From positions 1 to 64,000 of IMG/VR virus record IMGVR_UViG_3300021170_000018: a stretch of 64,000 bases of DNA. The stretch is one strand, 5' to 3'. A program made the translations under genes and the position numbers. Numbering within the stretch: position 1 is the stretch's first letter; every line of letters begins with the position of its first letter. Shown here piece after piece: positions 7,110-15,200 of the stretch. Origin of the DNA: a virus. Under the pieces are notes generated by a model. It searched no databases. It was given only the letters and a program-made list of their open reading frames with translations, and was not told where the DNA came from.

Positions 7110-7277
7110 TCATGAGTAGAGGGCAGCGGCGATGGCGAATATCCCGGCACCGAAGCACGTGACGGCAGTGAACCATATGCTCCGGGAGCTGTAGCCCGGG
7201 CTTCTCGCTCTCCAGGCGTTCCAGAGGCCGACGACCGCTGCCAGGGAACCTGCGGAGAGGCAGAGCAGGAATCTCAT
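7110..7277 (-). CDS. Leaderless two-helix membrane protein
   Basis: A 55-aa protein with two hydrophobic segments, residues 3-20 (FLLCLSAGSLAAVVGLW) and 36-54 (WFTAVTCFGAGIFAIAAAL), separated by a short basic loop. The start is fixed by the TATAGT -10 box exactly 6 bases upstream of the ATG, with no ribosome-binding site. It faces the leaderless rightward gene at 7315. A two-helix hairpin would fit a small holin or membrane-modifying peptide, but nothing proves it. Confidence 0.72.
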   Translation of the reverse strand: MRFLLCLSAGSLAAVVGLWNAWRARSPGYSSRSIWFTAVTCFGAGIFAIAAALYS

Positions 7278-7283
7278 GACGCA

Positions 7284-7308
7284 ACTATAGCAAGGAAAGC
7301 TGTATCAT
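7284..7308. promoter_or_regulatory. Bidirectional promoter with leaderless starts both ways
   Basis: The core ATAGCAAGGAAAGCTGTAT is at 7287-7305. Leftward -10 TATAGT is 6 bases from the ATG at 7277, and rightward -10 TATCAT is 6 bases from the ATG at 7315. One element therefore positions two divergent leaderless genes. Confidence 0.85.
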
Positions 7309-7314
7309 GGGGCC

Positions 7315-7872
7315 ATGGGGAAGGACACCGCCAGGGCGGAGGCCCTCTGGGAGCTGCAGGACGCGTACGAGCGGCTGATCCTCGCCAGGGCGCACGTGGT
7401 TCACGTGCTGCGCGAGGTCCGCCTGGTGGTGACGGAGCCACGGAACTACTACGGCGGCAGGCGGCGGCAGGCTCCTCGGATCTCCCGCTACGCCAGCCCG
7501 GAGGACGTCATCGCCCAGCTGCACAACCTCAGCTGCCTGGCCTACCTGGTGCAGCCCGGCCGCCAGAACCGGGTGAAGCCGGAGGTGCTCATGCGGCGGT
7601 TCGAGTCGGCGGTCGCGGCGGTCGGTGAGCTGGAGGAGCGGATCGGGGAGATGGAGCGGAAGCTGCAGGAGCCGCATGCCCCGGCGCCCGAGCGCCAGCC
7701 GCTGAAGCCAGTGCTGCCCGCCGGGCGGGACACCGCCCTGCCGCGCGGGACCTGCCCTGAGTGCGGGCGGGAAGTCGGCATCCGGCAGGACGGGACGTTC
7801 CGGTTCCACCGGGGCAGGCACAGGGGCACCTGTCCTGGTTCGCACCAGGAAGCGCCGGGACCGGTGGCCTAG
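7315..7872 (+). CDS. Leaderless protein with C-terminal zinc knuckle
   Basis: A 185-aa protein. Residues 1-45 form a helix (AEALWELQDAYERLILARAH), followed by a Tyr/Arg-rich segment (NYYGGRRRQAPR), a second coiled coil, and a C-terminal CPECGREVGIRQDG with a later Cys as a single zinc-knuckle-like element. The ATG is fixed by the leaderless promoter. It is the only gene on its strand between 3981 and 11678. Confidence 0.75.
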   Translation: MGKDTARAEALWELQDAYERLILARAHVVHVLREVRLVVTEPRNYYGGRRRQAPRISRYASPEDVIAQLHNLSCLAYLVQPGRQNRVKPEVLMRRFESAVAAVGELEERIGEMERKLQEPHAPAPERQPLKPVLPAGRDTALPRGTCPECGREVGIRQDGTFRFHRGRHRGTCPGSHQEAPGPVA

Positions 7873-7880
7873 GCTCGTGC

Positions 7881-7908
7881 TGGCCCCGGTGCGTCCACGG
7901 CGGGGCCA
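7881..7908. terminator. GC hairpin between convergent genes
   Basis: TGGCCCC (7881-7887) pairs with GGGGCCA (7902-7908) in the 132-base gap between convergent genes ending at 7872 and 8005. There is no T-tract, so termination is uncertain. No gene was found in the gap. Confidence 0.4.
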
Positions 7909-8004
7909 GGGGCTGCGGCTGCCACGCCAGCAGGCAGGGGCGGTGGCGCGGGTGGCCGCCCGCGAGGACCGGCGTTGAGGCCGCGACCTGCCCGGCCGCA
8001 GCCC

Positions 8005-8235
8005 TCACGGACGCGCGCCTCCGACGACATGCACTCCTGGCCAGCGGCTTATTCCTGCTGCCACGCGTCTGGCAGCACCAGATGGCAGGCCATGGGGAAG
8101 GTTCAGGCAGCCCTCACCGTCCCATCCCGCGCACTCCCATCGCTGCCCGAATGGCTCAGGACGGTCCTTGGGCCTAAGCACGCCTCCGTGGATCTCGCAG
8201 GTGAGGCTTGGCATTGCTTCGTCACAGTAGCTCAT
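8005..8235 (-). CDS. WDGEGC-family small zinc protein
   Basis: A 76-aa protein with CEIHG near the N-terminus and WECAGWDGEGC in the middle. It is a paralog of the rightward gene at 24155-24403, which has CEFHG, WVCPGWDGEGC and the same WPG context near the end. The four Cys and one His suggest a zinc site. It starts about 10 bases after the preceding stop. Confidence 0.75.
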   Translation of the reverse strand: MSYCDEAMPSLTCEIHGGVLRPKDRPEPFGQRWECAGWDGEGCLNLPHGLPSGAARRVAAGISRWPGVHVVGGARP

Positions 8236-8244
8236 TGTTGCGCT

Positions 8245-8355
8245 TCACCTGACTCCGCTGCCGCGCCGGAAGTTGGATGCCTGCCGGGACCGCAGGCCGT
8301 CAGCGGTCCAGTCGTCGGGCAGGTCCAGGACGGGAGCGTGGTCGTCACTTGCCAT
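8245..8355 (-). CDS. Short MASD-type peptide
   Basis: A 36-aa frame (MASDDHAPVLDLPDDW onward) whose ATG overlaps the stop of the endonuclease gene. Its first codons resemble those of the 104-aa gene ending at 1509. It may be a genuine small gene or the remnant of a longer MASD gene shortened when the endonuclease gene arrived. Confidence 0.5.
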   Translation of the reverse strand: MASDDHAPVLDLPDDWTADGLRSRQASNFRRGSGVR

Positions 8356-9683
8356 CAGGCTCGCACTCCCCGGGACAGGCCGCGAATGTACTCGATCGCC
8401 CCGTCGCGGGTCAGGCAGGTGCGCAGGGCGTGCAGTTCCAGCCGTCCGAGCACTGCCAGGACCCGGCCTGCCTTGCGCCATTCGTCGTAGCGGGTGCGGT
8501 CGTCGTCGTCCTCGAATCCCTTGACCTCGATCCACGTGCCCAGGTCGGGCAGCCAGAAGTCCGGGCAGTACCAGCAGGTGATGTCCCCGGTGGCGCGAGG
8601 GGTCCCGAGGGAGTCGAGAAGGTCGTAGCCGACCACCTCGTCTCCGGGGGCCAGATCCCCTACGTCCTTGGTGAATGAGATGGCCTGATTGCGGTCGGCG
8701 CGCTCTACGGTGATCTTCCAGAGGCGCAGCAGGCCGTAGAGCAGGGCCTCGTAAGGGGAGTCGAGGACCATGGCGTCCTCGATGACGATGTGCTGCTTGG
8801 TCCGGTTGTGCTTGGCCGAGCACTCGTTCGAGCAGTACTTACCAGCCGAGGCATAACTCCGGGGAAGAGTGAATTCCTTGCCGCAAGCCGGACGCTGGCA
8901 GGTGAAGGTGACCTGGTTGGCTGGGTCTGCTTGACGCTTAATCCCGTACTCCTTGCGGTGCCCAGGAGAGCAGTAGGCGCGACCCGGATGACCGGTTTTC
9001 CTTCCGCAGGGGCACCAGACATCCGGCTTCTCGTCGTCCGGGTAGGGCAGGACTCCAGCTGCATCGAGCGCCATGCGAACCTGGTAGAAGTCCAGTCTAG
9101 AGCCGCCCTCGCGAGACCCGGCGATGATTGAGGCAATGCTGTCGCCGGCCCGGTACCGGCGGATAGCATCGACTGCCGCATCCTGCTGGCGCTTGTAGAT
9201 GCCGCCCTGGCCCCATACGCCATCCTGCTTGGCCCAGTACTCCACGGTGCGCTCATTCAGGCCGAGCGACTTCGACACAGCCGGGCCAGTCTCTCCAGCC
9301 AGGTACCTCCTGATGGCCTGGGCGCGCAGCGGATGGTCCTCAACTGCCGCAGGCACGCGCAGGTCGCCACTGTACTTCGGGGTGCGGCCAGACTGGCGGA
9401 GCCACTCGCCGACGGTGCTGTCATGGATGTCGCCGATGTCTGCGACGATCTCCCCCACCGACTTACCGCCATCGTGCAGTTCCAAGACCCGTGCCAGGTA
9501 CTTCGGCTTCTTCCCGATCTTCCCGCCCCCTGGGATGCGGAACTTTGCTCCAGCGGCCTTCGCCATGCGGCTGACTGTCTGGGTGGACACGTCGAGCTGG
9601 CAGGCGACCTGCTCGCGCGTCATACCTGCCGTGGCCATCTGGGCAACCACGGGCGTGCGCGGGTCACAGGTATAGTCGGTCAT
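8355..9683 (-). CDS. Putative homing endonuclease, PD-(D/E)XK with HTH arms
   Basis: A 442-aa protein. Residues 1-160 contain successive helix-turn-helix-like units (REQVACQLDVSTQTVSRMAK; KSVGEIVADIGDIHDSTVGEWL). Residues 224-290 carry zinc knuckles (CPCG, CQRPACG, YCSNEC). Residues 305-395 form a restriction-endonuclease-like domain with candidate catalytic residues E312, D375 (CPDFWLP) and E386/K388 (WIEVKG). The start is the ATG after AAGGAG; that site is buried in a hairpin (9684-9733). GC is about 62 percent against about 70 percent in neighbours, and the gene sits between the capsid gene terminator and unrelated cassettes. These traits fit a freestanding mobile endonuclease. An earlier in-frame start at 9764 would lie inside the hairpin region and is less likely. 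Confidence 0.78.
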   Translation of the reverse strand: MTDYTCDPRTPVVAQMATAGMTREQVACQLDVSTQTVSRMAKAAGAKFRIPGGGKIGKKPKYLARVLELHDGGKSVGEIVADIGDIHDSTVGEWLRQSGRTPKYSGDLRVPAAVEDHPLRAQAIRRYLAGETGPAVSKSLGLNERTVEYWAKQDGVWGQGGIYKRQQDAAVDAIRRYRAGDSIASIIAGSREGGSRLDFYQVRMALDAAGVLPYPDDEKPDVWCPCGRKTGHPGRAYCSPGHRKEYGIKRQADPANQVTFTCQRPACGKEFTLPRSYASAGKYCSNECSAKHNRTKQHIVIEDAMVLDSPYEALLYGLLRLWKITVERADRNQAISFTKDVGDLAPGDEVVGYDLLDSLGTPRATGDITCWYCPDFWLPDLGTWIEVKGFEDDDDRTRYDEWRKAGRVLAVLGRLELHALRTCLTRDGAIEYIRGLSRGVRA

Positions 9684-9733
9684 GAAGACTCCTTGCTTGG
9701 TGACGTGAGACATCATCAGGATAAGGAGTCTTC
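9684..9733 (-). promoter_or_regulatory. RBS-sequestering hairpin of the endonuclease gene
   Basis: GAAGACTCCTT (9684-9694) and AAGGAGTCTTC (9723-9733) are perfect 11-base inverted repeats directly before the ATG at 9683. In the mRNA the downstream arm contains the AAGGAG ribosome-binding site, so folding should block translation. T4 homing endonuclease genes such as I-TevI are known to be controlled by comparable RNA hairpins. Confidence 0.75.
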
Positions 9734-9800
9734 CTTGCTTTTGCAAATCGTAACTCAGAGCCATTATGGAACCGATGGGTTTTCTACGACATGAGGGAAC

Positions 9801-9827
9801 AGAAACGCCCTCGGTTACCCGAGAGCG
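9801..9827 (-). terminator. Rho-independent terminator after the capsid gene
   Basis: On the transcribed strand CGCTCTCGG pairs with CCGAGGGCG across a GTAA tetraloop (9 bp with one G-U) and is followed by TTTCTGTT. It lies 25 bases after the capsid gene stop. Confidence 0.85.
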
Positions 9828-9851
9828 TGTTCTTAATATCGCTCTGACCTG

Positions 9852-10880
9852 CTAGGACTTTGTGATACTTGCGAGTCCGCGCGGATTGAGCACTGACATG
9901 GCTATCATCTCGTCAAAAACCCATCCCTTCCAGAAAGCCTCGACGTTGTGGTTCTCCTCGACGTCGAGGCTGTAAAGAATGGGCAGAACTCCCAGGAAGT
10001 TTGGTTCCGGGGCCAGGAATATCTTTGCCTGAGGGACGATAATGCTTCTCTGAAGCTGGAATTCGCCGAATGAGGTAATGGTTTCCCCGGCCACTACTCG
10101 GTCTTTAAATGCCCAGCCAGTTTGGTTAATATCCCATCGGAAAAGGTCCCGGTAGTCGAACGGGTTCATCAGCAGCCGGGCGCTGGGCAGCTCGTGCAGG
10201 TCCGTCATCGCGACGGCGGAGTACAGCGACCCGGGGGTAAGGTAGCCCGACGCCTCGGTGATGTTGTGGTTCGGGGTGACCACGTGGTCTGGCCGGGTCG
10301 CGTAGTCCGTGATCGCGGCCTGCAGGAGCACCAGGAGCCGGGCGTCCTCCTGCTTGAGGATGGCCTGCTTGGTCTCGTCCTGCGCCTGCTCGACGGCGTT
10401 GATCCGCAGGTAGAACAGGTCCTCCTTGCGCAGCGCGGGGCGCGACGCGATGCGGAAGAACCGGACCGGGATGCGCTTGCCCTCGAACGGGGTGACGCGG
10501 ACCTCGCCCTCGGTGCCAGACAGGATGTAGGCCTGGCCCAGGTCGTCCCAGACGTCGTACTCCACCGGGGTGCCGGGGGTGACGGGGTCCTCGACCAGCA
10601 CGTTGCGGACGATGCCCTGGTAGCGGAGCTTCAGCTGGATCGGGCCGACCATCCCGACGCCGAGGCGGCGGAAGCCGTGCATCTCGTCGGACAGGATGAG
10701 CGCCATCTTGCGGACCTTGGCCTCGCGGGTCAGGCTGACCCCGCCGGTCCTCGCCCGCCGGGCCTCGATCTGCGCGATGTAGTCGTCAGACCGGCGCGAC
10801 GCGACGCGGGGGCGGAGGCCGCCGCCCTGGGGCGCGAGCGTCAGCTGCCCGCCGCCTGAGACGGGGACCAGGTCGTTCAT
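9852..10880 (-). CDS. Probable major capsid protein
   Basis: A 342-aa protein. A basic N-terminal arm is followed by an alpha/beta body and a C-terminal segment (EENHNVEAFWKGWVFDEMIA) resembling the P-domain and spine-helix ends of HK97-fold capsid proteins of large actinophages. The size and the position after the protease-containing gene and before a strong terminator support the call. Encapsulation partners would be the portal at 28620-30911 and the neighbour at 10911. GC falls from about 70 to about 52 percent across the last 290 bases (9852 to about 10140), with AT-ending codons, suggesting a replaced 3' end. An assignment as another abundant virion protein cannot be excluded without structure prediction. 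Confidence 0.8.
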   Translation of the reverse strand: MNDLVPVSGGGQLTLAPQGGGLRPRVASRRSDDYIAQIEARRARTGGVSLTREAKVRKMALILSDEMHGFRRLGVGMVGPIQLKLRYQGIVRNVLVEDPVTPGTPVEYDVWDDLGQAYILSGTEGEVRVTPFEGKRIPVRFFRIASRPALRKEDLFYLRINAVEQAQDETKQAILKQEDARLLVLLQAAITDYATRPDHVVTPNHNITEASGYLTPGSLYSAVAMTDLHELPSARLLMNPFDYRDLFRWDINQTGWAFKDRVVAGETITSFGEFQLQRSIIVPQAKIFLAPEPNFLGVLPILYSLDVEENHNVEAFWKGWVFDEMIAMSVLNPRGLASITKS

Positions 10881-10910
10881 CTGGCGTTCCTTCCTGCCGG
10901 CCCGGCGGGG

Positions 10911-11558
10911 TTAGTTCAGCACCGCGCCGGAGGCGCCGGTGTTGTAGTAGCCGGCCTGCTGCAGGCCGCCGATGGTGATCTTGGTGGAGGAGTTCAGCTT
11001 CAGCAGCCTGCCGATGGGCTGCGTCATGGACGTCGAGTTGGCCGCGTAGGGGATGAGCATCCCCTGGTTGGCGCCGGTGGTGGACACCGCGACCAGCGCG
11101 GAGCCGGAGCCGTTGTTCGCGTCGGCGGTCGCCCACCCCGACTGGGTGGCGTCGAAGGCGGGGGCGAGGATCTCGAACTCCGCGTCGGGGCCGAGCACCC
11201 AGACCGCGAACGCGTTGATGCCGGCGTACAGCAGCTCGTCGATGCCGTCGCCGCCGACGTAGAGGGCGCCCAGGCCGTAGACCGGCGGGCCCTCCCCGGC
11301 GGTGAACGTCGACCCGGTGCTGCCGGTGGTGCCGGTGCCGGTGCCGGCCATCGTCCGGCCGCCCATCTGGCTCGCGCCCGCGCCCGCGAGGGTGACCAGG
11401 TCGCCGCCGGTGCGCACGAACCCCATGCCGGGCCAGATGGGCACCAGCCGGGTCCACGCGGGATCGAGGAAGCAGCTCTTGGGGGTCGCCTGGGTCCAGG
11501 CGTACAGCGGGCGGATGCACCGCTTGATGTACGAGTTGCTCTGGAATGTCCGGATCAC
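10911..11558 (-). CDS. Virion head protein, probable capsid decoration or stabilisation
   Basis: A 215-aa protein, Gly/Thr/Ala-rich and strand-rich, with no charged coiled coil. Landmarks are LVPIWPGMGFVRTGG, ALYVGGDGIDELLYAG and NAFAVWVLGPDAEFEILAP. It lies between the small gene at 12050 and the capsid gene, the usual place for decoration or head-stabilising proteins. GTG start with a GAGGAG site upstream. Confidence 0.68.
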   Translation of the reverse strand: MIRTFQSNSYIKRCIRPLYAWTQATPKSCFLDPAWTRLVPIWPGMGFVRTGGDLVTLAGAGASQMGGRTMAGTGTGTTGSTGSTFTAGEGPPVYGLGALYVGGDGIDELLYAGINAFAVWVLGPDAEFEILAPAFDATQSGWATADANNGSGSALVAVSTTGANQGMLIPYAANSTSMTQPIGRLLKLNSSTKITIGGLQQAGYYNTGASGAVLN

Positions 11559-11677
11559 GGCTCGCGCTCCTCCTCGAAGGCCCTGCTGCTACTCCTTCCG
11601 GGTTAGCGGGGCGCGCGACAGCGCACCGGGGGGAGGATCATCACTAGCCAGGCGGCGCGGCACGAGAGGATTGCATC

Positions 11678-12085
11678 GTGGAAGAGGACGCTGAGGCATT
11701 CACCTACGAAGAGCTGGTGAAGGCCGACCGGATGCTGAACGTCGGCATGAGCCTGGAACTGATGTCCGCGTACATGTACGCCAAGCGCGAGGGCACCTCC
11801 GCGCCGGAGTACATCATCAGGATCCTGCGTGCCGAGCGCGACCGCCGGCAGGAGGTCGACGCCGTCATCCGGGACAGGGACATGGTGGACGGGATCATCG
11901 ATGACGCCCGGAAGGCCGGAGTCCCCATCGTGGAGTACATCATGTCGGGCGCCCCTTTCAGCAGTCCGGGGGAGCATCAAGTCGCCAGCCCCTGGAAGCT
12001 CAATCCCGACTTCCTGGCGAAGCTGCTCACCCTGCTGGAAGAGCGCGCCTCAGGTGACGTGGGCGACCGCCGAGAACAGCGATGA
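11678..12085 (+). CDS. Hypothetical helical protein antisense to virion genes
   Basis: A 135-aa protein with GAGAGGA before a GTG start. The composition (ADRMLNVGMSLELMSAYMYA, RAERDRRQEVDAVIRDRDM) is that of a real helical protein and the opposite frames are not. Its last 36 bases overlap, tail to tail, the end of the leftward gene at 12050. It is a lone rightward gene inside the leftward capsid operon and no conserved promoter copy precedes it. It may be a late acquisition or a regulator; function unknown. Confidence 0.72.
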   Translation: MEEDAEAFTYEELVKADRMLNVGMSLELMSAYMYAKREGTSAPEYIIRILRAERDRRQEVDAVIRDRDMVDGIIDDARKAGVPIVEYIMSGAPFSSPGEHQVASPWKLNPDFLAKLLTLLEERASGDVGDRREQR

Positions 12086-12226
12086 GCCGCCGGTGCCCTG
12101 GTTGGCCGGGGCGAGCACGGAGAACTCCTCGTCCGACAGCACCACGACCGCGCCGCCCTGGTAGCGCTGCCCGTTGGGCAGCACGACGTCCTTCAGGCCG
12201 ACGTTCAGCGTCACCGAGTAGGCCAC
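12050..12226 (-). CDS. Small virion-associated protein
   Basis: A 58-aa protein starting at a GTG after GAGGAG. The strands VTLNVGLKDVVLPNGQRYQG and VVVLSDEEFSVL resemble short head-associated proteins often found between the protease and capsid genes of actinophages (LPNG...LTDEQ pattern). It is short of residues for an enzyme. Confidence 0.72.
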   Translation of the reverse strand: MAYSVTLNVGLKDVVLPNGQRYQGGAVVVLSDEEFSVLAPANQGTGGSSLFSAVAHVT

Positions 12227-12236
12227 CTGGCGCTCC

Positions 12237-15200
12237 TCACAGGAACAGGTCGGAGCCGTCCAGGTCGTCGTCGGCGGCGGCCGGGGCGTAGTGGTGCTGC
12301 GAGGCTCCCACTGAGGCCAGCGACGGGGCCTGCCGGGCGGCGGCCCGCTGCATGGGGCGCTGCGGGCCGCGCTGCATGGCGATGCGGGACAGGGTGCCGA
12401 TCTCGTGCTCGATGACCGGGCCGCTCAGCGCGGCGTCCCGCTCGATGCGCTCGGCCACCGCAAGGGGGTCGCCCTGCTCCAGGCCCGCCTGGACCCGCAG
12501 CTGCGCCAGCCGGATGGACGCGAAGGTCCGGGCCGCCGCTGACGCCTCGTCGTGCTGCACGGACCCCTGGCGCTGCTGCGGCTGGGATGGCTGGCCGCCG
12601 GGGGCGCCGCCATCGCCGAGCAGCCACGGGAATGCCGTGCCGTTGGTGCCTGACCCGCCGATGCCGGGGCCGCTGGCCGCCAGCATGTCGGGCCTGACGC
12701 GGACGTCGGTCTCAATGCGGCGCTCGCTGATGGGCACCCCGCCGTCCTGGCTGGGGTTGGTGCCCTGGACGGGGGCGGTCACGTCGGTGAGCATGGTGGC
12801 GGGCGGGGTCTGCATCTCCACGCCGGGGGTGATCGCCGTGGTGGTCTGCTGGGCGGCCACGCCGGAGTTGGCGCCGGGGGTGGAGCCGGGGCGCGACGGG
12901 TCGTCCATCGCGGCGGGCTGGAGGGCCTGCTCGGTGGTCTCCGGGGCGGGGGCCTCCGGCGGGTCGGGGACGGGGCTGGCCGGGTTGAGGATGTCGGCGT
13001 GCCGCTGCAGGACGGCCTGCCGGATCCGCGCCATCTGCGGCTCGACCCCGGCGGCCCGCGACAGCCAGCTGAGCTGCTCGCGCAGGACCTCGTTCTCGGC
13101 GGCCAGCGCGGCGGTCCGCTGCTGCGCTCCGGTCTTGCGGGCAGGTGGCATGTCCTCGTCCTCTTCCTCGTCCCCGGCCTCGTCCTCGGCTTCCTCCTCC
13201 GCCTCGGCCTCGGCCTCTGCTCCTTCCGGGGGGCCGCCGGCCGGCTCCAGGTCGCCCTGGCCGCACGCCGGGCACGGGACGCCCGGCTGTGCGGCGAGGT
13301 CAGGCTCGAACTCCTCGCCGCACGCGGGGCACGCCAGCATGCCCTCCAGTGCCTCCTCGTCCTCTTCCTCCGGGAAGTTCCCCTGGCCGTCGTCCTGCAC
13401 GGCCGGCACCCCGTCGGGGGCGAGCTGGTCGGGGTGCAGGAGCTGGGCGTCCGCGTCGTCCCCGGAGCCGATCTCCTCCTCGTCCTCTTCTTCCGGCTCG
13501 CCTTCCTCTTTCGCTTCTTCCTCCCCTGGCGGCAGTCCCTCCTTGTCCGCCTGGCCAGGGACGCCCTCCTCGCCAGGCGGGACCTGCTCGCCGTCCGGGC
13601 CGAGGTCCACCTCACCCTGCTGGTCCAGCTGCTCGCGCACCTGATGCGCCTTCGTGAGGTCCGGGTCGCGGAACATCGACGGCGGCACGATGAAGCCGCA
13701 GACGGGGCAGCGGTCGCCCGACCACACCTCCCGCTCGCCGCAGACGGGGCACTCCTCCATCCGCAGGGTGTCCACCTGGGAAGGGACCCGGGTCTCCCCG
13801 TACGCCTCGCGGCGCAGCGAGCTGGCCGACTGGCGCACGGCGTCCCCGCGACCCCAGGGCCGGTACCCGCCGCCGCCGCGAACGAGGTCGGGGGCCTCCC
13901 ACGGCGCCCGGAATCCCGGGAAGCGGTCCGCTACCGGGGCAGCCGCGCAGTCCGCGCACAGGTGGGGCGCCATCGTGCTGCGCGGCCAGGCGCCAGGGGC
14001 GGTCCCGGCGTCCACGTCCTCCACGGGCGCCAGCCGGTTCCCGCAGGCGGCGCAACTGGGCGCTTCTTCCTGCCAGGAGCCGTGGTAGTGCATGTTGCGC
14101 GGCTCGATCGCCTCCGGGTGGTGCAGCCGGTGATGGTGCTCCCACCGTGGCCTGGCGTTGTCCTGCATCTTCACGCGCCCCTTGCCCTCGCCGCCCTTGG
14201 AGGCCGAGTCCTCGGCCTTGTTCCTGCGGACCTGCCGCAGCCAGGTGACGGCCTGCACCTGGTGGGCCGAGACCTTCTTCCCGGTTGCCTTCGTCAGGAT
14301 GTGAGCGGCCTCCCGGTAGGCCTGCGCGACGTGCTCGTAGTGGTGCGGCTTGTCCAGCGGCGCGCCGCTGACCTCCTCCTTGGACAGCCGCCTCCCAGTG
14401 GCGACCGACAGGGCGTGCCGGTCGACCACCACCCGGGAATGGCCGTTCTTCTCGTCCTCGGCCGTGTCGCCGCCGTGCTCGATGAGGTGCGCGAACGCGG
14501 CCGTCTTGGGCGCCCTCAGCACCTGCGAGTGGTGCTCGCCGGCCAGCATCCGCATCGCGGCCCGCTGCTGCATGCCCATCGCGCCGGTGCCCGGCCCCGG
14601 CGGGTCGCCGGTCATGGCGCGGGAGGCGTTGAACAGGTTGACCGGCCAGGCAGTCTGCGGGGAGTAGGCGGACAGCAGCCCCGCGCCCAGCGCCGCGTCG
14701 CCTGACGCGATGGCCTTGGCCACGTGGTGCGCGTCGGAGTACCACCGGCGGCCGAGGTGCTTCTCCTCGTCCGTGGAGTCGTGCCAGGCGTCCAGCACGT
14801 GCGCGGCCGACACCGGGTGCGCCCGGAACCACGGGTGGTCGCCCGGGGCGGCCCGCTCTTTCCGGGCGGCCCCGGTCGCCCGGATCCGCCCGACCTCGTC
14901 ATCGGGTATGTCGTCCGGGGACGGGTAGGAGTCCGACCGTTCCCGGTGAGTGTGCACGAAGTAGCCCCGGTTGTCGCGGTGCAGGCCCACTCCGTCGAAC
15001 CGGGGGTCGTTCCCGTAGCCCTTCACCGGCTTCCGGTCCTGCCGTGGCTTCTTCCTCCTGCGGCGGGCGGCGGTGAACGGGTCGGGCGGCATCCGGTCCT
15101 CGTCGCCGCGCGGGCGCTGCGGCAGCGGATGGCCGCTCAGCTGCTCGAACTGCCGGTGCAGGTGCTGGCGCACCTCCTCGCGGGCCTGGTCCAGGCGCGC

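Noticed and set aside
7873-8004. Cys-containing frame (CVHGGARGCGCH) between convergent genes
   Set aside because: It has no start codon within the gap, overlaps the end of the upstream gene in another frame, and includes a hairpin; not called as a gene.
9720-9745. Partial match CTTCCTTGCTTTTGC to the conserved promoter
   Set aside because: It lacks the TATNNT box and is explained by the inverted repeat at the endonuclease start.
12999-14705. Long rightward open frame of 568 codons opposite the 1331-aa gene
   Set aside because: Its translation is Leu/Arg/Val/Pro-rich with no domain; the opposite strand encodes recognisable domains. It is a product of third-position GC bias.
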